Source: Bacteroidota bacterium (GTDB lineage Bacteria > Bacteroidota > Bacteroidia > Chitinophagales > Chitinophagaceae). From it: 44,618 nucleotides of DNA. Below are positions 1 through 9,939 of this stretch, piece by piece. Numbering within the stretch: position 1 is the first letter of the stretch; the number at the start of each line of letters is the position of its first letter. Where the stretch lies: assembly GCA_013285915.1 (NCBI GenBank), contig JABDGS010000023.1, forward strand, positions 1 through 44,618, read 5' to 3'. The notes beneath the pieces are model-generated. The model ran no database searches. It had not been told where the DNA came from and saw nothing but the letters and a program-made list of their open reading frames with translations. The position numbers and the translations under genes were made by a program.

Positions 1-7
1 TGTATGT

Positions 8-25
8 AAAGGGATATATCCCTTT
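8..25. promoter_or_regulatory. Perfect 18-bp palindrome upstream of metY
   Basis: AAAGGGATATATCCCTTT reads the same on both strands. It lies 72 bases before the metY start codon. It could be an operator, the hairpin of a leader or attenuator, or the end of an upstream transcript. There is no T-run after it, so a simple intrinsic terminator is less likely. The region further upstream is outside the window. Confidence 0.4.
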
Positions 26-94
26 GATGCACTTAATTTCTTACAAATTCATCATTTCTTTTAACTAATAATATTCATCTTTAAAAAAAATTAA

Positions 95-1420
<1,326 letters not shown>

Positions 1421-1422
1421 CA

Positions 1423-1625
1423 GCGTGAAACGTGAATCGTCAATCGTGAATCGTGAAAACTTCCAAAAGCGTGTGTTTTCACTTTGGCCGTAAATTTTTA
1501 AAGGTTCACGATTGGCATTCACAAGTAAGAATACAATAGAAAAAATTGAACAAGAGCATGTTGAAGGTTACTTAACAAGAAAGGTTCTCGTCGCATTCAC
1601 GATTCACGATTGACGTCTCACGAAA
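1423..1625. repeat. Inverted cluster of short interspersed repeats (family A) between metY and metX
   Basis: At 1423-1459 the plus strand carries overlapping units of the type CGTGAATCGT and CAATCGTGAA. At 1503-1523 and 1594-1625 the complementary orientation appears (CATTCACGATTCACGATTG, then ACGTCTCACGAA). The two ends are therefore inverted relative to each other across about 200 bases. Related copies are at 9890-9938 and 29471-29510. Such short intergenic units are often seen in Bacteroidota genomes. No open reading frame is associated with them, and a role as mRNA hairpin is inference. Confidence 0.75.
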
Positions 1626-1647
1626 TAAGGATTTAAAAGAACAAACG

Positions 1648-2715
1648 TTGCATAAAGTTTTTAACTACTCCAACAATTTTAATTTAGAAAGCGGCAAAAC
1701 GCTGCAGGGCTTTCATTTGGCGTATACCACGCATGGCAGGCTTAATGCTGCCAAAAGCAATGTGGTATGGATATTTCATGCGCTTACCGCCAACAGCAAC
1801 CCTGTTGAGTGGTGGCCCGGCATGGTGGGTGGTAATACTTTTTTTGATCCCGCAAAGTATTTTATTGTTTGCGTTAATATGCCCGGCAGTTGTTACGGCA
1901 GCATTAGCCCGCTTGATAACAACAAGCAAACAGGTGAGGCTTTTTACCACGATTTTCCGTTGTTTACAACACGCGACATGGTTAGGGCATACCAGCATTT
2001 ACGAAGGCACCTGGAAATTGACAAAATACTTATTGGTGTGGGTGGCAGTATGGGCGGGCAGCAGTTGCTTGAATGGGCGGTTGAAGAACCGCAGTTATTT
2101 GAATATATTATACCCATCGCAACAAATGCGTTTCATTCGTCATGGGGTATTGCATTTAATACTTCACAACGCTGGTGTATTGAAAATGATGCCACCTGGA
2201 AAAACAAAGATGTGGATGCTGGCCTGGATGGTATGAAAACTGCACGCTCCATTGCGCTACTGTCTTACAGGCATTATGATACTTATGCGTTATCACAGGA
2301 TGGCTTTACGGCTGATACTGAATTACTGAGTGTTGACAAGCAGGTAAGTAAAGCAGAAAGTTACCAGCATTACCAGGGAGAAAAATTAGCTAAAAGATTT
2401 AATGCTTTTAGCTATTATTTTTTAAGCCTTGCCATGGATAAGCACAATATTGGCAGGGGCAGAAGCAGCCTGCATGCGGCACTGGGCAATATTACAGCAA
2501 AAGCACTGGTTATAGCCATATCATCAGATATTTTGTTTCCTCCTTTAGAGCAGGAATTTCTTGCAGCGCACATACCGAATGCTGAACTGGAAATTATTAA
2601 CTCGCATTATGGCCATGATGGCTTTTTACTGGAGTATGAACAACTGGCTGAATTAATAGAGAAGTTTTTAGCAAAGCACCCCGTGGCAAACAAAAAGAAT
2701 ACTATACAACTATAA
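1648..2715 (+). CDS. metX: Homoserine O-acetyltransferase
   Basis: An alpha/beta-hydrolase-fold acyltransferase that moves acetyl from acetyl-CoA to homoserine, giving the MetY substrate. The nucleophile is S134 in GVGGSMGGQQLLEW. The acid and base are in the blocks ISSDILFPP and HYGHDGFLLE. The substrate-binding blocks HALTANS and NMPGSCYGS are also present. At 355 residues it has the normal length. The start is a TTG at 1648; no ATG or GTG stands in frame nearby upstream, and the protein begins as the family does. It is separated by only two bases from homoserine dehydrogenase, so the two are surely cotranscribed. MetX and MetA-type enzymes differ in fold; this is the MetX fold. Confidence 0.94.
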   Translation: MHKVFNYSNNFNLESGKTLQGFHLAYTTHGRLNAAKSNVVWIFHALTANSNPVEWWPGMVGGNTFFDPAKYFIVCVNMPGSCYGSISPLDNNKQTGEAFYHDFPLFTTRDMVRAYQHLRRHLEIDKILIGVGGSMGGQQLLEWAVEEPQLFEYIIPIATNAFHSSWGIAFNTSQRWCIENDATWKNKDVDAGLDGMKTARSIALLSYRHYDTYALSQDGFTADTELLSVDKQVSKAESYQHYQGEKLAKRFNAFSYYFLSLAMDKHNIGRGRSSLHAALGNITAKALVIAISSDILFPPLEQEFLAAHIPNAELEIINSHYGHDGFLLEYEQLAELIEKFLAKHPVANKKNTIQL

Positions 2716-2717
2716 CA

Positions 2718-3974
2718 ATGGAAAAGCATAAGGCATTAACAATTGGTTTATTTGGTTTTGGCGTGGTAGGCGAAGGTTTATACAAGGTTTTGCAGCAAAC
2801 ACCATCGCTAAAAGCGCATATAAAAAAAGTGTGTATAAAGCATCCCGGTAAAAAAAGAAATGCACCTGAAGAATTATTTACCACTGAAAAAGAGGACCTG
2901 CTTTTTGACAAAGAGATTAATGTAATTGTTGAGGTGATTGACGATGCAGATGCTGCCTTTCACATCGTATCAACAGCCTTACATAATGGTAAAGCTGTGG
3001 TAAGCGCCAGTAAAAAAATGATAGCGGAGCATTTGCCCGAAATACTCGCTTTACAACAGCAAACCGGGCTTCCATTTTTATACGAGGCTGCTGCCTGTGC
3101 ATCCATACCGGTTATACGTAACCTTGAAGAATATTATGATAACGATCTGCTGCACGGCATACGCGCTATTGTAAATGGCTCAACAAATTTTATTCTTACC
3201 AAAATATTTGAAGATAAACTGCCTTACGGCGAAGCATTGTTACTGGCGCAGCAGTTGGGTTTTGCTGAGAGCAACCCAAAACTTGATGTAGAAGGTTATG
3301 ATGCATTAAATAAATGGACGTTTCTTTTAACACATGCTTACGGCATTGTGGGAAGCCCCAAAAAAATATTATTTACAGGCATACAAAACATTCAGTTAAG
3401 CGATGCCACTGTTGCTAAAGAAAAAGGGTATGACATAAAACTTGTAGCACAGGCGCAGAAACTGAAGAGTGGCAAAGTGGCTGCCTTTGTGTTGCCACAG
3501 TTTGTAACAAAAGACGACCATCTTAGCTTTGTGCGTAACGAATATAACGGTGTTGTAATTGAAAGCGGGTTCTCCGATAAGCAATTTTTTTATGGTAAAG
3601 GTGCCGGCAGCTTCCCTACTGCATCAGCTGTTTTGAGCGATATATCTGCCTTGCGGTATGATTATCACTACGAGTATAAAAAATTGTATCATCACACACC
3701 CGGCCAGCTTACCAACGATTTTTATTTAAAAGTTTATATAAGCTTCGACCAGTTAAACACAGTGCCCAAGCACGAATTTGAGTGGATTGAAGAGTGGCAT
3801 GGCGGGCAGGAAAGAAATTATTTTATAGGTGTGGTACATTTTGAAAAACTGGTTGAAAACCATTGGTGGAAACAACACGGCATATCTTTAATTGTAACAC
3901 CACAACCCATTATTGAAAATATTGAGATACGCAATTTAAAAAAGCGCAGTTTGGAGTTGGCGGGAATTGTATAA
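2718..3974 (+). CDS. hom: Homoserine dehydrogenase
   Basis: NAD(P)-dependent reduction of aspartate semialdehyde to homoserine, the branch point for methionine and threonine. The Rossmann motif GLFGFGVVGEG is at residues 9-19. The catalytic-domain blocks are VVSASKKMI, LYEAAACASIPVIRNL and IRAIVNGSTNFILTKI, followed by EGYDALNKW. At 418 residues it is a monofunctional enzyme without a fused aspartokinase. The C-terminal tail (about residues 330-418) is not an obvious ACT domain; it contains the stretch EWHGGQERNYFIGVVH. It follows metX by two bases and is the last gene before a terminator, so it completes the methionine operon. Confidence 0.92.
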   Translation: MEKHKALTIGLFGFGVVGEGLYKVLQQTPSLKAHIKKVCIKHPGKKRNAPEELFTTEKEDLLFDKEINVIVEVIDDADAAFHIVSTALHNGKAVVSASKKMIAEHLPEILALQQQTGLPFLYEAAACASIPVIRNLEEYYDNDLLHGIRAIVNGSTNFILTKIFEDKLPYGEALLLAQQLGFAESNPKLDVEGYDALNKWTFLLTHAYGIVGSPKKILFTGIQNIQLSDATVAKEKGYDIKLVAQAQKLKSGKVAAFVLPQFVTKDDHLSFVRNEYNGVVIESGFSDKQFFYGKGAGSFPTASAVLSDISALRYDYHYEYKKLYHHTPGQLTNDFYLKVYISFDQLNTVPKHEFEWIEEWHGGQERNYFIGVVHFEKLVENHWWKQHGISLIVTPQPIIENIEIRNLKKRSLELAGIV

Positions 3975-4019
3975 GAGATATATGCAAGCTAGAAGCCTTA
4001 CGCTGCAAGCGCCGCCAGG

Positions 4020-4036
4020 GTTCGTGTCTCACGAAC
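4020..4036. other. Perfect 7-bp hairpin GTTCGTG-TCT-CACGAAC
   Basis: This small dyad sits between the homoserine dehydrogenase stop and the terminator at 4070. Its half GTCTCACGAA is shared with the family A repeat end at 1615-1624, so it may be a decayed or hairpin-forming member of that family. Confidence 0.4.
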
Positions 4037-4069
4037 TGTAAGAAAAAAAGTTGTGTTTTGTTTTTATAT

Positions 4070-4100
4070 AAACCGCACTTGTGAGGGGTGCGGTTTTTTT
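4070..4100 (+). terminator. Intrinsic terminator after the methionine genes
   Basis: The stem AAACCGCAC pairs with GTGCGGTTT around a nine-base loop and runs into seven T residues. It closes the metX-hom transcript 96 bases after the stop. The converging metallophosphoesterase gene ends at 4105, and the A-rich left flank means the same hairpin can also serve the minus strand. Confidence 0.85.
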
Positions 4101-4104
4101 GTGC

Positions 4105-5016
4105 TTATACCAGGTATGGCACATATTGTTCAGTAAATGCCCCGTCTTCATATAGATCAAGCAGGCCATAACCTGGAACGGTTTCACGTTTATTGCCATT
4201 CCACCATGCACCGCTAACTGCCCCGTTACATATATATGTTTGGTTATTGTAAACCACTTTGTCACGCAGATGTATGTGGCCGCTAAGGCATAATTTTACT
4301 TGAGGATATTTATTAAAAAGAGTTATAATTTTTGCTACATCGGTATGCATGTCACCACCCAAAAATTCCCACTTGTTTACAATATCATCTTCAACCATAA
4401 GTGTTGCTGTAAGTATTGGTATGTGGCTTAATACGCATACAGGCATACCTGCAGTGTTAGCCTCTAGTTCATTCTGCAGCCAGCTAAATTGTTCGTCGCC
4501 CAGCTTGCCAATATACCATGTACTGTCAATGTCAAGGTGCACGCTGTCAAGCACAATAAACTTCCAGGCCGCCTTTGTAAAACTGTAATAAGGCACCGAA
4601 AGCTGTAACTGGTTTAATGCATATTTCTTTCCATAAAAAACATCCTGCCTGCTGTTTTCAAGCCACCATATATCGTGGTTGCCAATGCAGTAATGCACAG
4701 GCAAACCACATTCATTTTTTAAAGTACTATGCCATAGCTGCCACTGTGCATCAATTACCGGTATGTTTTCCTTATTCATATCAAAAACAATATCGCCGCC
4801 GTTCAATATCATATCCACTTTTGGGCTTTGTTGCTGTATATGGTGCAGGCACCGTGTAAATTTTGCAGGCGCACCTAAATTATTTTTAAGGTGTACATCA
4901 GTTATATGCGCTACCCGTAAAACTGGCTTTCTTTTTTTATCTGCGGGCGCTGTAAAACCAATTGATGGTAGTAAAGCAAGTCCACCCAATTTTTTTAATG
5001 CCGAACGTCTTTGCAT
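4105..5016 (-). CDS. Calcineurin-like metallophosphoesterase, exported
   Basis: A dinuclear-metal phosphoesterase of 303 residues. The metal-binding motifs are in order: D40-x-H42 in HITDVHL, D75 in LNGGDIVFD, GNHD at 112-115, H198 in VLSHIPI, and H247/H249 in LSGHIHLRD. The N-terminus MQRRSALKKLGGLALLPSIG looks like a twin-arginine-like or Sec signal, so the enzyme probably acts outside the cytoplasm or on the membrane. The substrate cannot be told; relatives cleave phosphodiesters, nucleotides or UDP-sugars. It is a single-gene unit that converges on the methionine cluster. The start at 5016 is supported by the signal peptide. Confidence 0.9.
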   Translation of the reverse strand: MQRRSALKKLGGLALLPSIGFTAPADKKRKPVLRVAHITDVHLKNNLGAPAKFTRCLHHIQQQSPKVDMILNGGDIVFDMNKENIPVIDAQWQLWHSTLKNECGLPVHYCIGNHDIWWLENSRQDVFYGKKYALNQLQLSVPYYSFTKAAWKFIVLDSVHLDIDSTWYIGKLGDEQFSWLQNELEANTAGMPVCVLSHIPILTATLMVEDDIVNKWEFLGGDMHTDVAKIITLFNKYPQVKLCLSGHIHLRDKVVYNNQTYICNGAVSGAWWNGNKRETVPGYGLLDLYEDGAFTEQYVPYLV

Positions 5017-5029
5017 ATTATAGTTTTTA

Positions 5030-5037
5030 CAAATATA
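5030..5037 (-). promoter_or_regulatory. Candidate Bacteroidota -7 box for the metallophosphoesterase gene
   Basis: Read on the minus strand this is TATATTTG, matching TAnnTTTG. It ends 13 bases before the start codon. I see no TTTG at the expected -33 spacing, so it is only half of the consensus. Confidence 0.3.
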
Positions 5038-5250
5038 TTACCGGCCCTTTCAATATTGTGTTATGCTTCCGTAAAGGGGGGAGTATGGGCTGTTGACGGG
5101 AGTTAAAGCTGTACAAAATATTTGCTGATAACTACCTTGTTTTACAGCAAACAGCAAATTAAAACACTTTTAATGTGTGTAACCCTTTGGCCGCGGTATT
5201 TGTACAGTTTTATTACTATTATTGCGGAACAATGCCCTTGCTTTTAAAAA

Positions 5251-8121
5251 ATGAAACTGTATAGATATTTTGTTTGTATTATACTGCTGCTGCTTTCTCA
5301 AATGGCAAGGGCGTCGCATATTTCTGGCGGGGAGCTTTTTTATGAATATTTAGGGCCGGGCCTTACGCCAAATACCGATGAGTTTAGAATTACCGTACGG
5401 CTTTTTAGAGAGTGCAATTCAACAGGACAGCAGTTAAACAGCGAGGTTGTTGACATAGGCATATTCTCCACAGCAACTGGAATACTTGACACCACTATTT
5501 TTTTGAATAAACTTTGGGCCGGCGATCCTCCCATTATTCAAAACACACCCGGCGCTATACCATGCCTGGTTGGCGATGGCAGTTTATGTTATCAAATAGG
5601 CCTTTTTAATAATATTATTGATCTGCCGCGCATACCCGGGGGTTATACACTTACGTGGGTTAGGTGCTGCAGGCAGCAGATAACCAATATTTTCAACACA
5701 CCGTTTCCTGATAGCTCTCAGGGCTCAACATTTGTAACACATATACCCGGCACCAATTTGTTGCATAACGGCGTTAATAATTCACCGCAGTTTGTTGTTA
5801 AAGATACAGTGCTTGTTTGCGCGGGAAAGCCATTTAAGCTTGACTTTAGTGCCTTTGATATTGATAACGATTCTCTTTCCTACACTTTTTGTGATGCATA
5901 TATTGGCGCAACGCCAACCGCGCCAGCACCTGTGCCTGATAGTACCCTTTCCCTTATCCCACTACCCTACCTTGCTCCTTATTCAGGCGCATCGCCGTTA
6001 GGTGCTAACGTAACTATAAATGCAGCTACAGGTATTATAAGTGGTACCGCACCACCCATACCGGGTAAATATGTTGTTAATGTTTGTGTACAGGAGTTCA
6101 GGCAGGGTGTACTGTTAAACATTCACCACAAAGATTTCATTTTGAAAATCGCCAACTGCGATTTTGCATCTGCTGTGTTAGATCCTACCTATTTAAATTG
6201 CGGTGGGCTGGGTTTGCAGTTTGAAAATAAATCCACCTCTGCATTGATACACTCCTATTTCTGGGACTTTGGGGTGCCCGGCGCAATAGCCGACACATCA
6301 AACGACCCAACACCTTTTTTCAACTTTCCTGATAGTGGCACCTACAAAATAAAATTGATTGTAAACAAGTATGGCACCTGCGGCGACTCAACCACCACTA
6401 TTGCTAAAATTTACCCTGGGTTTAAGGCAAATTTTGGGTTTGATGTTAAATGCCTGCCGGATGCGACAGTGTTTGCTGACAGCAGCACTATAAAATACGG
6501 CCAGCTTACCGCATGGAACTGGGATTTTGGTGATGGCGCGGGTACATCAACAGACAAAAACCCATCTTATAACTTTATTAAAGGTGGCACCAGGAATGTA
6601 AAACTACTTGTAACCAACAGCAAAGGGTGCGTTGATAGTTTAATAAAACAGGTAACAGTGCCAGTTAAAATAGTAGTAAATGTTGCTTTTAAAGACACTT
6701 CTATCTGTAACCTTGATAGTATGCGGCTTTTAGCAACATCCAATGTTAAAAGCAGCTTTTCCTGGATGCCGGATTTAAGTATTTTAAATGCTAATACCGA
6801 ATCACCAATCGTTTCACCCAATATAACTACAAGTTATACAGTATATGGCACCGACAGCAGCGGATGTATTGACAGCAACGCCGTGACAGTAACAGTGTTT
6901 ACGTTGCCTACTGTTACAGCCATACCTGATACCGTTATTTGCAGCGGCGATGTTATTATGCTTGGTGTTGCTGGTAACGGCAGCAGTTACCAATGGACGC
7001 CCGGCACCGGTTTATCTGCCACAAATGTGTTGAGTCCAAACGCAAGCCCTGTTGTTGGAACGCAATATATTATAACAGCGAAGAGTGTTGAAGGCTGTAT
7101 AATGAAAGATACTGTGAATGTTTCTGTGAATATTTCACCAACGGTTAGGGCATCTGCCGATTCGTTAATATGTGCTGGCGGTGCTGCTCATTTATTTGCC
7201 ACGCCCTCAGCAACAACAACCTATAGCTGGTCGCCCGCAACGGCGTTAAACTCTTCCATCGTGCAAGCACCGGTTGCATCGCCTGTGGTTACAACAAGTT
7301 ACTATGTACAGGTTACCGACAGCAACAACTGCAAGGGTAACGATACAGTGGTTATTTCGGTAATACCAAAACCCATATTTGCAATAACACCTCCTCGCCA
7401 CGAAATTTGCAGGGGTGATAGTTTGCTGCTAACTGCTTCCGGTGGCACAAGCTACCAATGGTTTGCCTCAGGTGTTGATAATGGAGATACCACCACTGCT
7501 ATAAATGTTTTTCCAATAACAACCACAGTTTATACCGCTATTATCACAAGCAGCGCCTGTAATATACAAGACACGGAAACAGCCAAAGTAACAGTAAGCC
7601 AGCCATTTGCTTTAAGCGTTACAAAATCTAACGACGTAGATTGTATTATTGGCCGCGCAACATTACAAGCCAGCGGTGGCGGCCTGCAATATACATGGGC
7701 GCCTGACCCTAGCCTGAATACTACTCGCGGTGCCAGCCCTGTAGCAACTCCTATAGAAACAACAACGTATTATGTTACGGCCAGCAACGGCACCGCATGT
7801 GTTGAACAAGACAGCATACAGGTTAAAATAGTAACAGCCAATGTTACGAATGGGTACTACATGGCTACAGCCTTTACCCCTAACGGAGATGGCCATAACG
7901 ATTGTTTTAGGGTGAAGGACTGGGGTGGTATAAAATCATTAAGATTGTATGTGTATAACCGATGGGGCCAGGTTGTTTTTGCTACCACCAGCCCTGACGG
8001 ATGCTGGGATGGTACGCTTAACGGCAGGCCACAACCGTCGGGCACGTATGTGTTCCAGGTATGGGCTAATACTGTTTGCGGCGATGTTTACAGGAAAGGC
8101 ACTTTGGTGCTGATAAGATGA
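5251..8121 (+). CDS. Secreted PKD/Ig-like repeat protein with type B T9SS sorting domain
   Basis: A 956-residue surface or secreted protein. A Sec signal covers residues 1-21. The next ~280 residues (starting HISGGELFYEYLGPG) form a region often seen in gliding-motility-associated proteins. Two PKD domains follow, marked by SYFWDFG and AWNWDFGDG. From about residue 470 there are five tandem repeats of about 78-82 residues, each with a CxGD/CAGG-like start, a W in a Y/F-x-W-x-P core and a closing TTxYxV-T-x-C block. The last ~88 residues are the CHU_C-type domain: ATAFTPNGDGHND, then YNRWGQVVF and PSGTYVFQ. That domain is known to direct export by the type IX secretion system. It stands alone, 17 bases from a converging gene. 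Binding partner unknown. Confidence 0.9.
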   Translation: MKLYRYFVCIILLLLSQMARASHISGGELFYEYLGPGLTPNTDEFRITVRLFRECNSTGQQLNSEVVDIGIFSTATGILDTTIFLNKLWAGDPPIIQNTPGAIPCLVGDGSLCYQIGLFNNIIDLPRIPGGYTLTWVRCCRQQITNIFNTPFPDSSQGSTFVTHIPGTNLLHNGVNNSPQFVVKDTVLVCAGKPFKLDFSAFDIDNDSLSYTFCDAYIGATPTAPAPVPDSTLSLIPLPYLAPYSGASPLGANVTINAATGIISGTAPPIPGKYVVNVCVQEFRQGVLLNIHHKDFILKIANCDFASAVLDPTYLNCGGLGLQFENKSTSALIHSYFWDFGVPGAIADTSNDPTPFFNFPDSGTYKIKLIVNKYGTCGDSTTTIAKIYPGFKANFGFDVKCLPDATVFADSSTIKYGQLTAWNWDFGDGAGTSTDKNPSYNFIKGGTRNVKLLVTNSKGCVDSLIKQVTVPVKIVVNVAFKDTSICNLDSMRLLATSNVKSSFSWMPDLSILNANTESPIVSPNITTSYTVYGTDSSGCIDSNAVTVTVFTLPTVTAIPDTVICSGDVIMLGVAGNGSSYQWTPGTGLSATNVLSPNASPVVGTQYIITAKSVEGCIMKDTVNVSVNISPTVRASADSLICAGGAAHLFATPSATTTYSWSPATALNSSIVQAPVASPVVTTSYYVQVTDSNNCKGNDTVVISVIPKPIFAITPPRHEICRGDSLLLTASGGTSYQWFASGVDNGDTTTAINVFPITTTVYTAIITSSACNIQDTETAKVTVSQPFALSVTKSNDVDCIIGRATLQASGGGLQYTWAPDPSLNTTRGASPVATPIETTTYYVTASNGTACVEQDSIQVKIVTANVTNGYYMATAFTPNGDGHNDCFRVKDWGGIKSLRLYVYNRWGQVVFATTSPDGCWDGTLNGRPQPSGTYVFQVWANTVCGDVYRKGTLVLIR

Positions 8122-8138
8122 TAAGACTTCTATTACTG

Positions 8139-9704
8139 CTATTTAGCCAGCCGCCTGGTGTTTACTTCCTTTGCAGATTTTTCGCCATCAGTTAAAACGC
8201 TTTTATTAGCCACAAGCTGCAGTACCTGCGCGGCTGCTTTCTTCATATTTTCTGTATCCCCGGTTGCCTCATATACTTCGGCAAGGCTATCAAAAACATT
8301 TACATCACCAGGATGCAACGTGGTATTTAATTTAAAAAGCGCAATAGCTTCGTCATATTTTTTGTTTCTAAAAAAACTATATGCTGTACCATTTAACATA
8401 TACACTACCCTTATATCGGTAGCTGAATCGCCTTGAATGGTACTGTTTACAATCTCCATCGCTTCCTTAATGCCTTTCTTCTGTATAATATAGGTAAGCT
8501 CGTCTAAAGTGGGTGCACGTTTTGTGGCGGGCAACACATCTATGTCCCAAAGTGAAGAGGGTATAGATGCCAGTTGCGGCTTTGCAGAAAGGAATGTTTT
8601 TGACTGTGCATCATCTTTAAGCATGGCATTAAAAAAGTTAAGCAGGTAGTTGCTTTCAATTTCAAAACATTTCTTAGTATTAGTTTCTTTGTCTCCCCTG
8701 TTATGCAAAAAAATACAGGATGTATAGCCCTCGGCAGCATTATCCCAATGGTGCATGCCCGGCTGGTTTACAATAAGCCTGTAACGTGCAGCATGGTTTG
8801 TTTTGTTTGTAAAGTCGCTGATAAACTTTTCCTGTTTTGACAGGTCCCGCGTAAAAATATGCAGGAAGGGTATTGTTAGTTTTGAGGGCTGGTAGTAGTT
8901 AGACACGGCAAAAGACTGGTACAATACATCCATGTAAACACCACTTTCAATATCAGCCATTGCCTTTACCCTGCTGTCATGCATGCCAAACAACAGGGGT
9001 ACAAAACCAGAGCCGCTAAACCCGAAACAGCCTAACTTATCTATGTCAATTGTCATATTGTTTGAGAGATAGTGCATTGCAAACTGCATTTCAGGTATAT
9101 CCTGCAAAGCGTCACCTGCAAAGCTGCCTGTGTTTGCTTCAGTTATCATTGCAACCACATACCCATTGCTGGCTAACAGTTCATTTGATATTGAGGTAGA
9201 TAATTCCCTTAATGTACCAATCAGCAGGGGGCATTTTTCAGCAACCTCCGTTGCCTCTGCCCTTGCAAGCATAGGTGCTGATAAAAGCGTTTGCCAGGCA
9301 TCGTTTGTTGTGGCGCCAAACCATCTTTCAGTTCTTTGCCTGCATTCAGCAAGGTGGGCATTTTTACTGGCTGTATCAATCACCTCGTTGGTACTGGTCA
9401 ACAGCCTGTTATAGCAGTAGTCGCCATAGGTTAGCCTTCTTTTTGCGAGCTCATCTTGCGCCGGGTACCAAAGGTGTATGCTTACTTTTCTAAACCTGTC
9501 ACCTTCGTTTTTTTCGCCCAGGTAATTATATTCTGGCTGTACCATTCGCGAGCTGTCAGTAAGGGTTATTATTTTAAAACCAACAGCATATTTCCCGACA
9601 GGAAGGCTTTCATAAATTTTTTGGGCTGATGCCGGAAGGGTAATTAATATTATAGTAGCTATGACCAATAACCTGCATGCTGCAGTGAAATTTGATGCCT
9701 GCAT
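8139..9704 (-). CDS. Secreted alpha/beta-hydrolase-like protein with C-terminal TPR region
   Basis: 521 residues with a Sec signal peptide (about 1-27, cleavage near PASAQ). The middle is an alpha/beta-hydrolase core of the dienelactone-hydrolase/PAF-acetylhydrolase type: nucleophile S230 in CFGFSGSGF and a candidate base H318 or H319 in PGMHHWDN. The acid may be D286 in HIFTRDLS. From about residue 385 the sequence turns into helical TPR-like repeats (YSFFRNKKYDEAIALFKLN, then VFDSLAEVYEATGDTE). The fusion of a periplasmic hydrolase with TPRs suggests binding to a partner or a peptide substrate, but the substrate is unknown. It converges on the T9SS protein and has its own upstream region. 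Confidence 0.72.
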   Translation of the reverse strand: MQASNFTAACRLLVIATIILITLPASAQKIYESLPVGKYAVGFKIITLTDSSRMVQPEYNYLGEKNEGDRFRKVSIHLWYPAQDELAKRRLTYGDYCYNRLLTSTNEVIDTASKNAHLAECRQRTERWFGATTNDAWQTLLSAPMLARAEATEVAEKCPLLIGTLRELSTSISNELLASNGYVVAMITEANTGSFAGDALQDIPEMQFAMHYLSNNMTIDIDKLGCFGFSGSGFVPLLFGMHDSRVKAMADIESGVYMDVLYQSFAVSNYYQPSKLTIPFLHIFTRDLSKQEKFISDFTNKTNHAARYRLIVNQPGMHHWDNAAEGYTSCIFLHNRGDKETNTKKCFEIESNYLLNFFNAMLKDDAQSKTFLSAKPQLASIPSSLWDIDVLPATKRAPTLDELTYIIQKKGIKEAMEIVNSTIQGDSATDIRVVYMLNGTAYSFFRNKKYDEAIALFKLNTTLHPGDVNVFDSLAEVYEATGDTENMKKAAAQVLQLVANKSVLTDGEKSAKEVNTRRLAK

Positions 9705-9781
9705 AAAAAACTATTTATGTGCTAAAGTATTGCCTGCAATAAACGCTGCCTACCAAACCGATAAGTACGTTATACTGCTAA

Positions 9782-9817
9782 ATACAAAGAGGCTGCATTG
9801 AGCAACCTCTTTTTGTA
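9782..9817 (-). terminator. Hairpin downstream of the DPP IV peptidase gene
   Basis: ACAAAGAGGCTGC pairs with GCAACCTCTTTTTGT (one G-U and a small bulge) around a five-base loop. It lies about 120 bases after the stop of the peptidase gene and before the hydrolase start. The T-runs are moderate on both strands, so it may end transcription in either direction. Confidence 0.6.
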
Positions 9818-9889
9818 TGGCAGCGAGTCTTTAAGCAATCAAATATCCGTTCAATCAATCTGAAATTCCCGACCGCAATAGTCCGGCTT

Positions 9890-9938
9890 TTCGTTTCACG
9901 TTTCACTTCTCCCTTTTCACGATTGACGATTCACGTCC
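9890..9938. repeat. Family A interspersed repeat beside the DPP IV gene stop
   Basis: The plus strand reads TCGTTTCACGTTTCAC, then TTTTCACGATTGACGATTCA. It abuts the 3' end of the peptidase gene (stop at 9940). It is the same family as 1423-1625 and 29471-29510, and all copies are intergenic. Confidence 0.75.
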
Positions 9939-9939
9939 T

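Noticed and set aside
1423..1625. Possible CRISPR array from repeated ATCGTGAA units
   Set aside because: Units are too short and irregular, with no constant-length spacers and no cas genes in the window.
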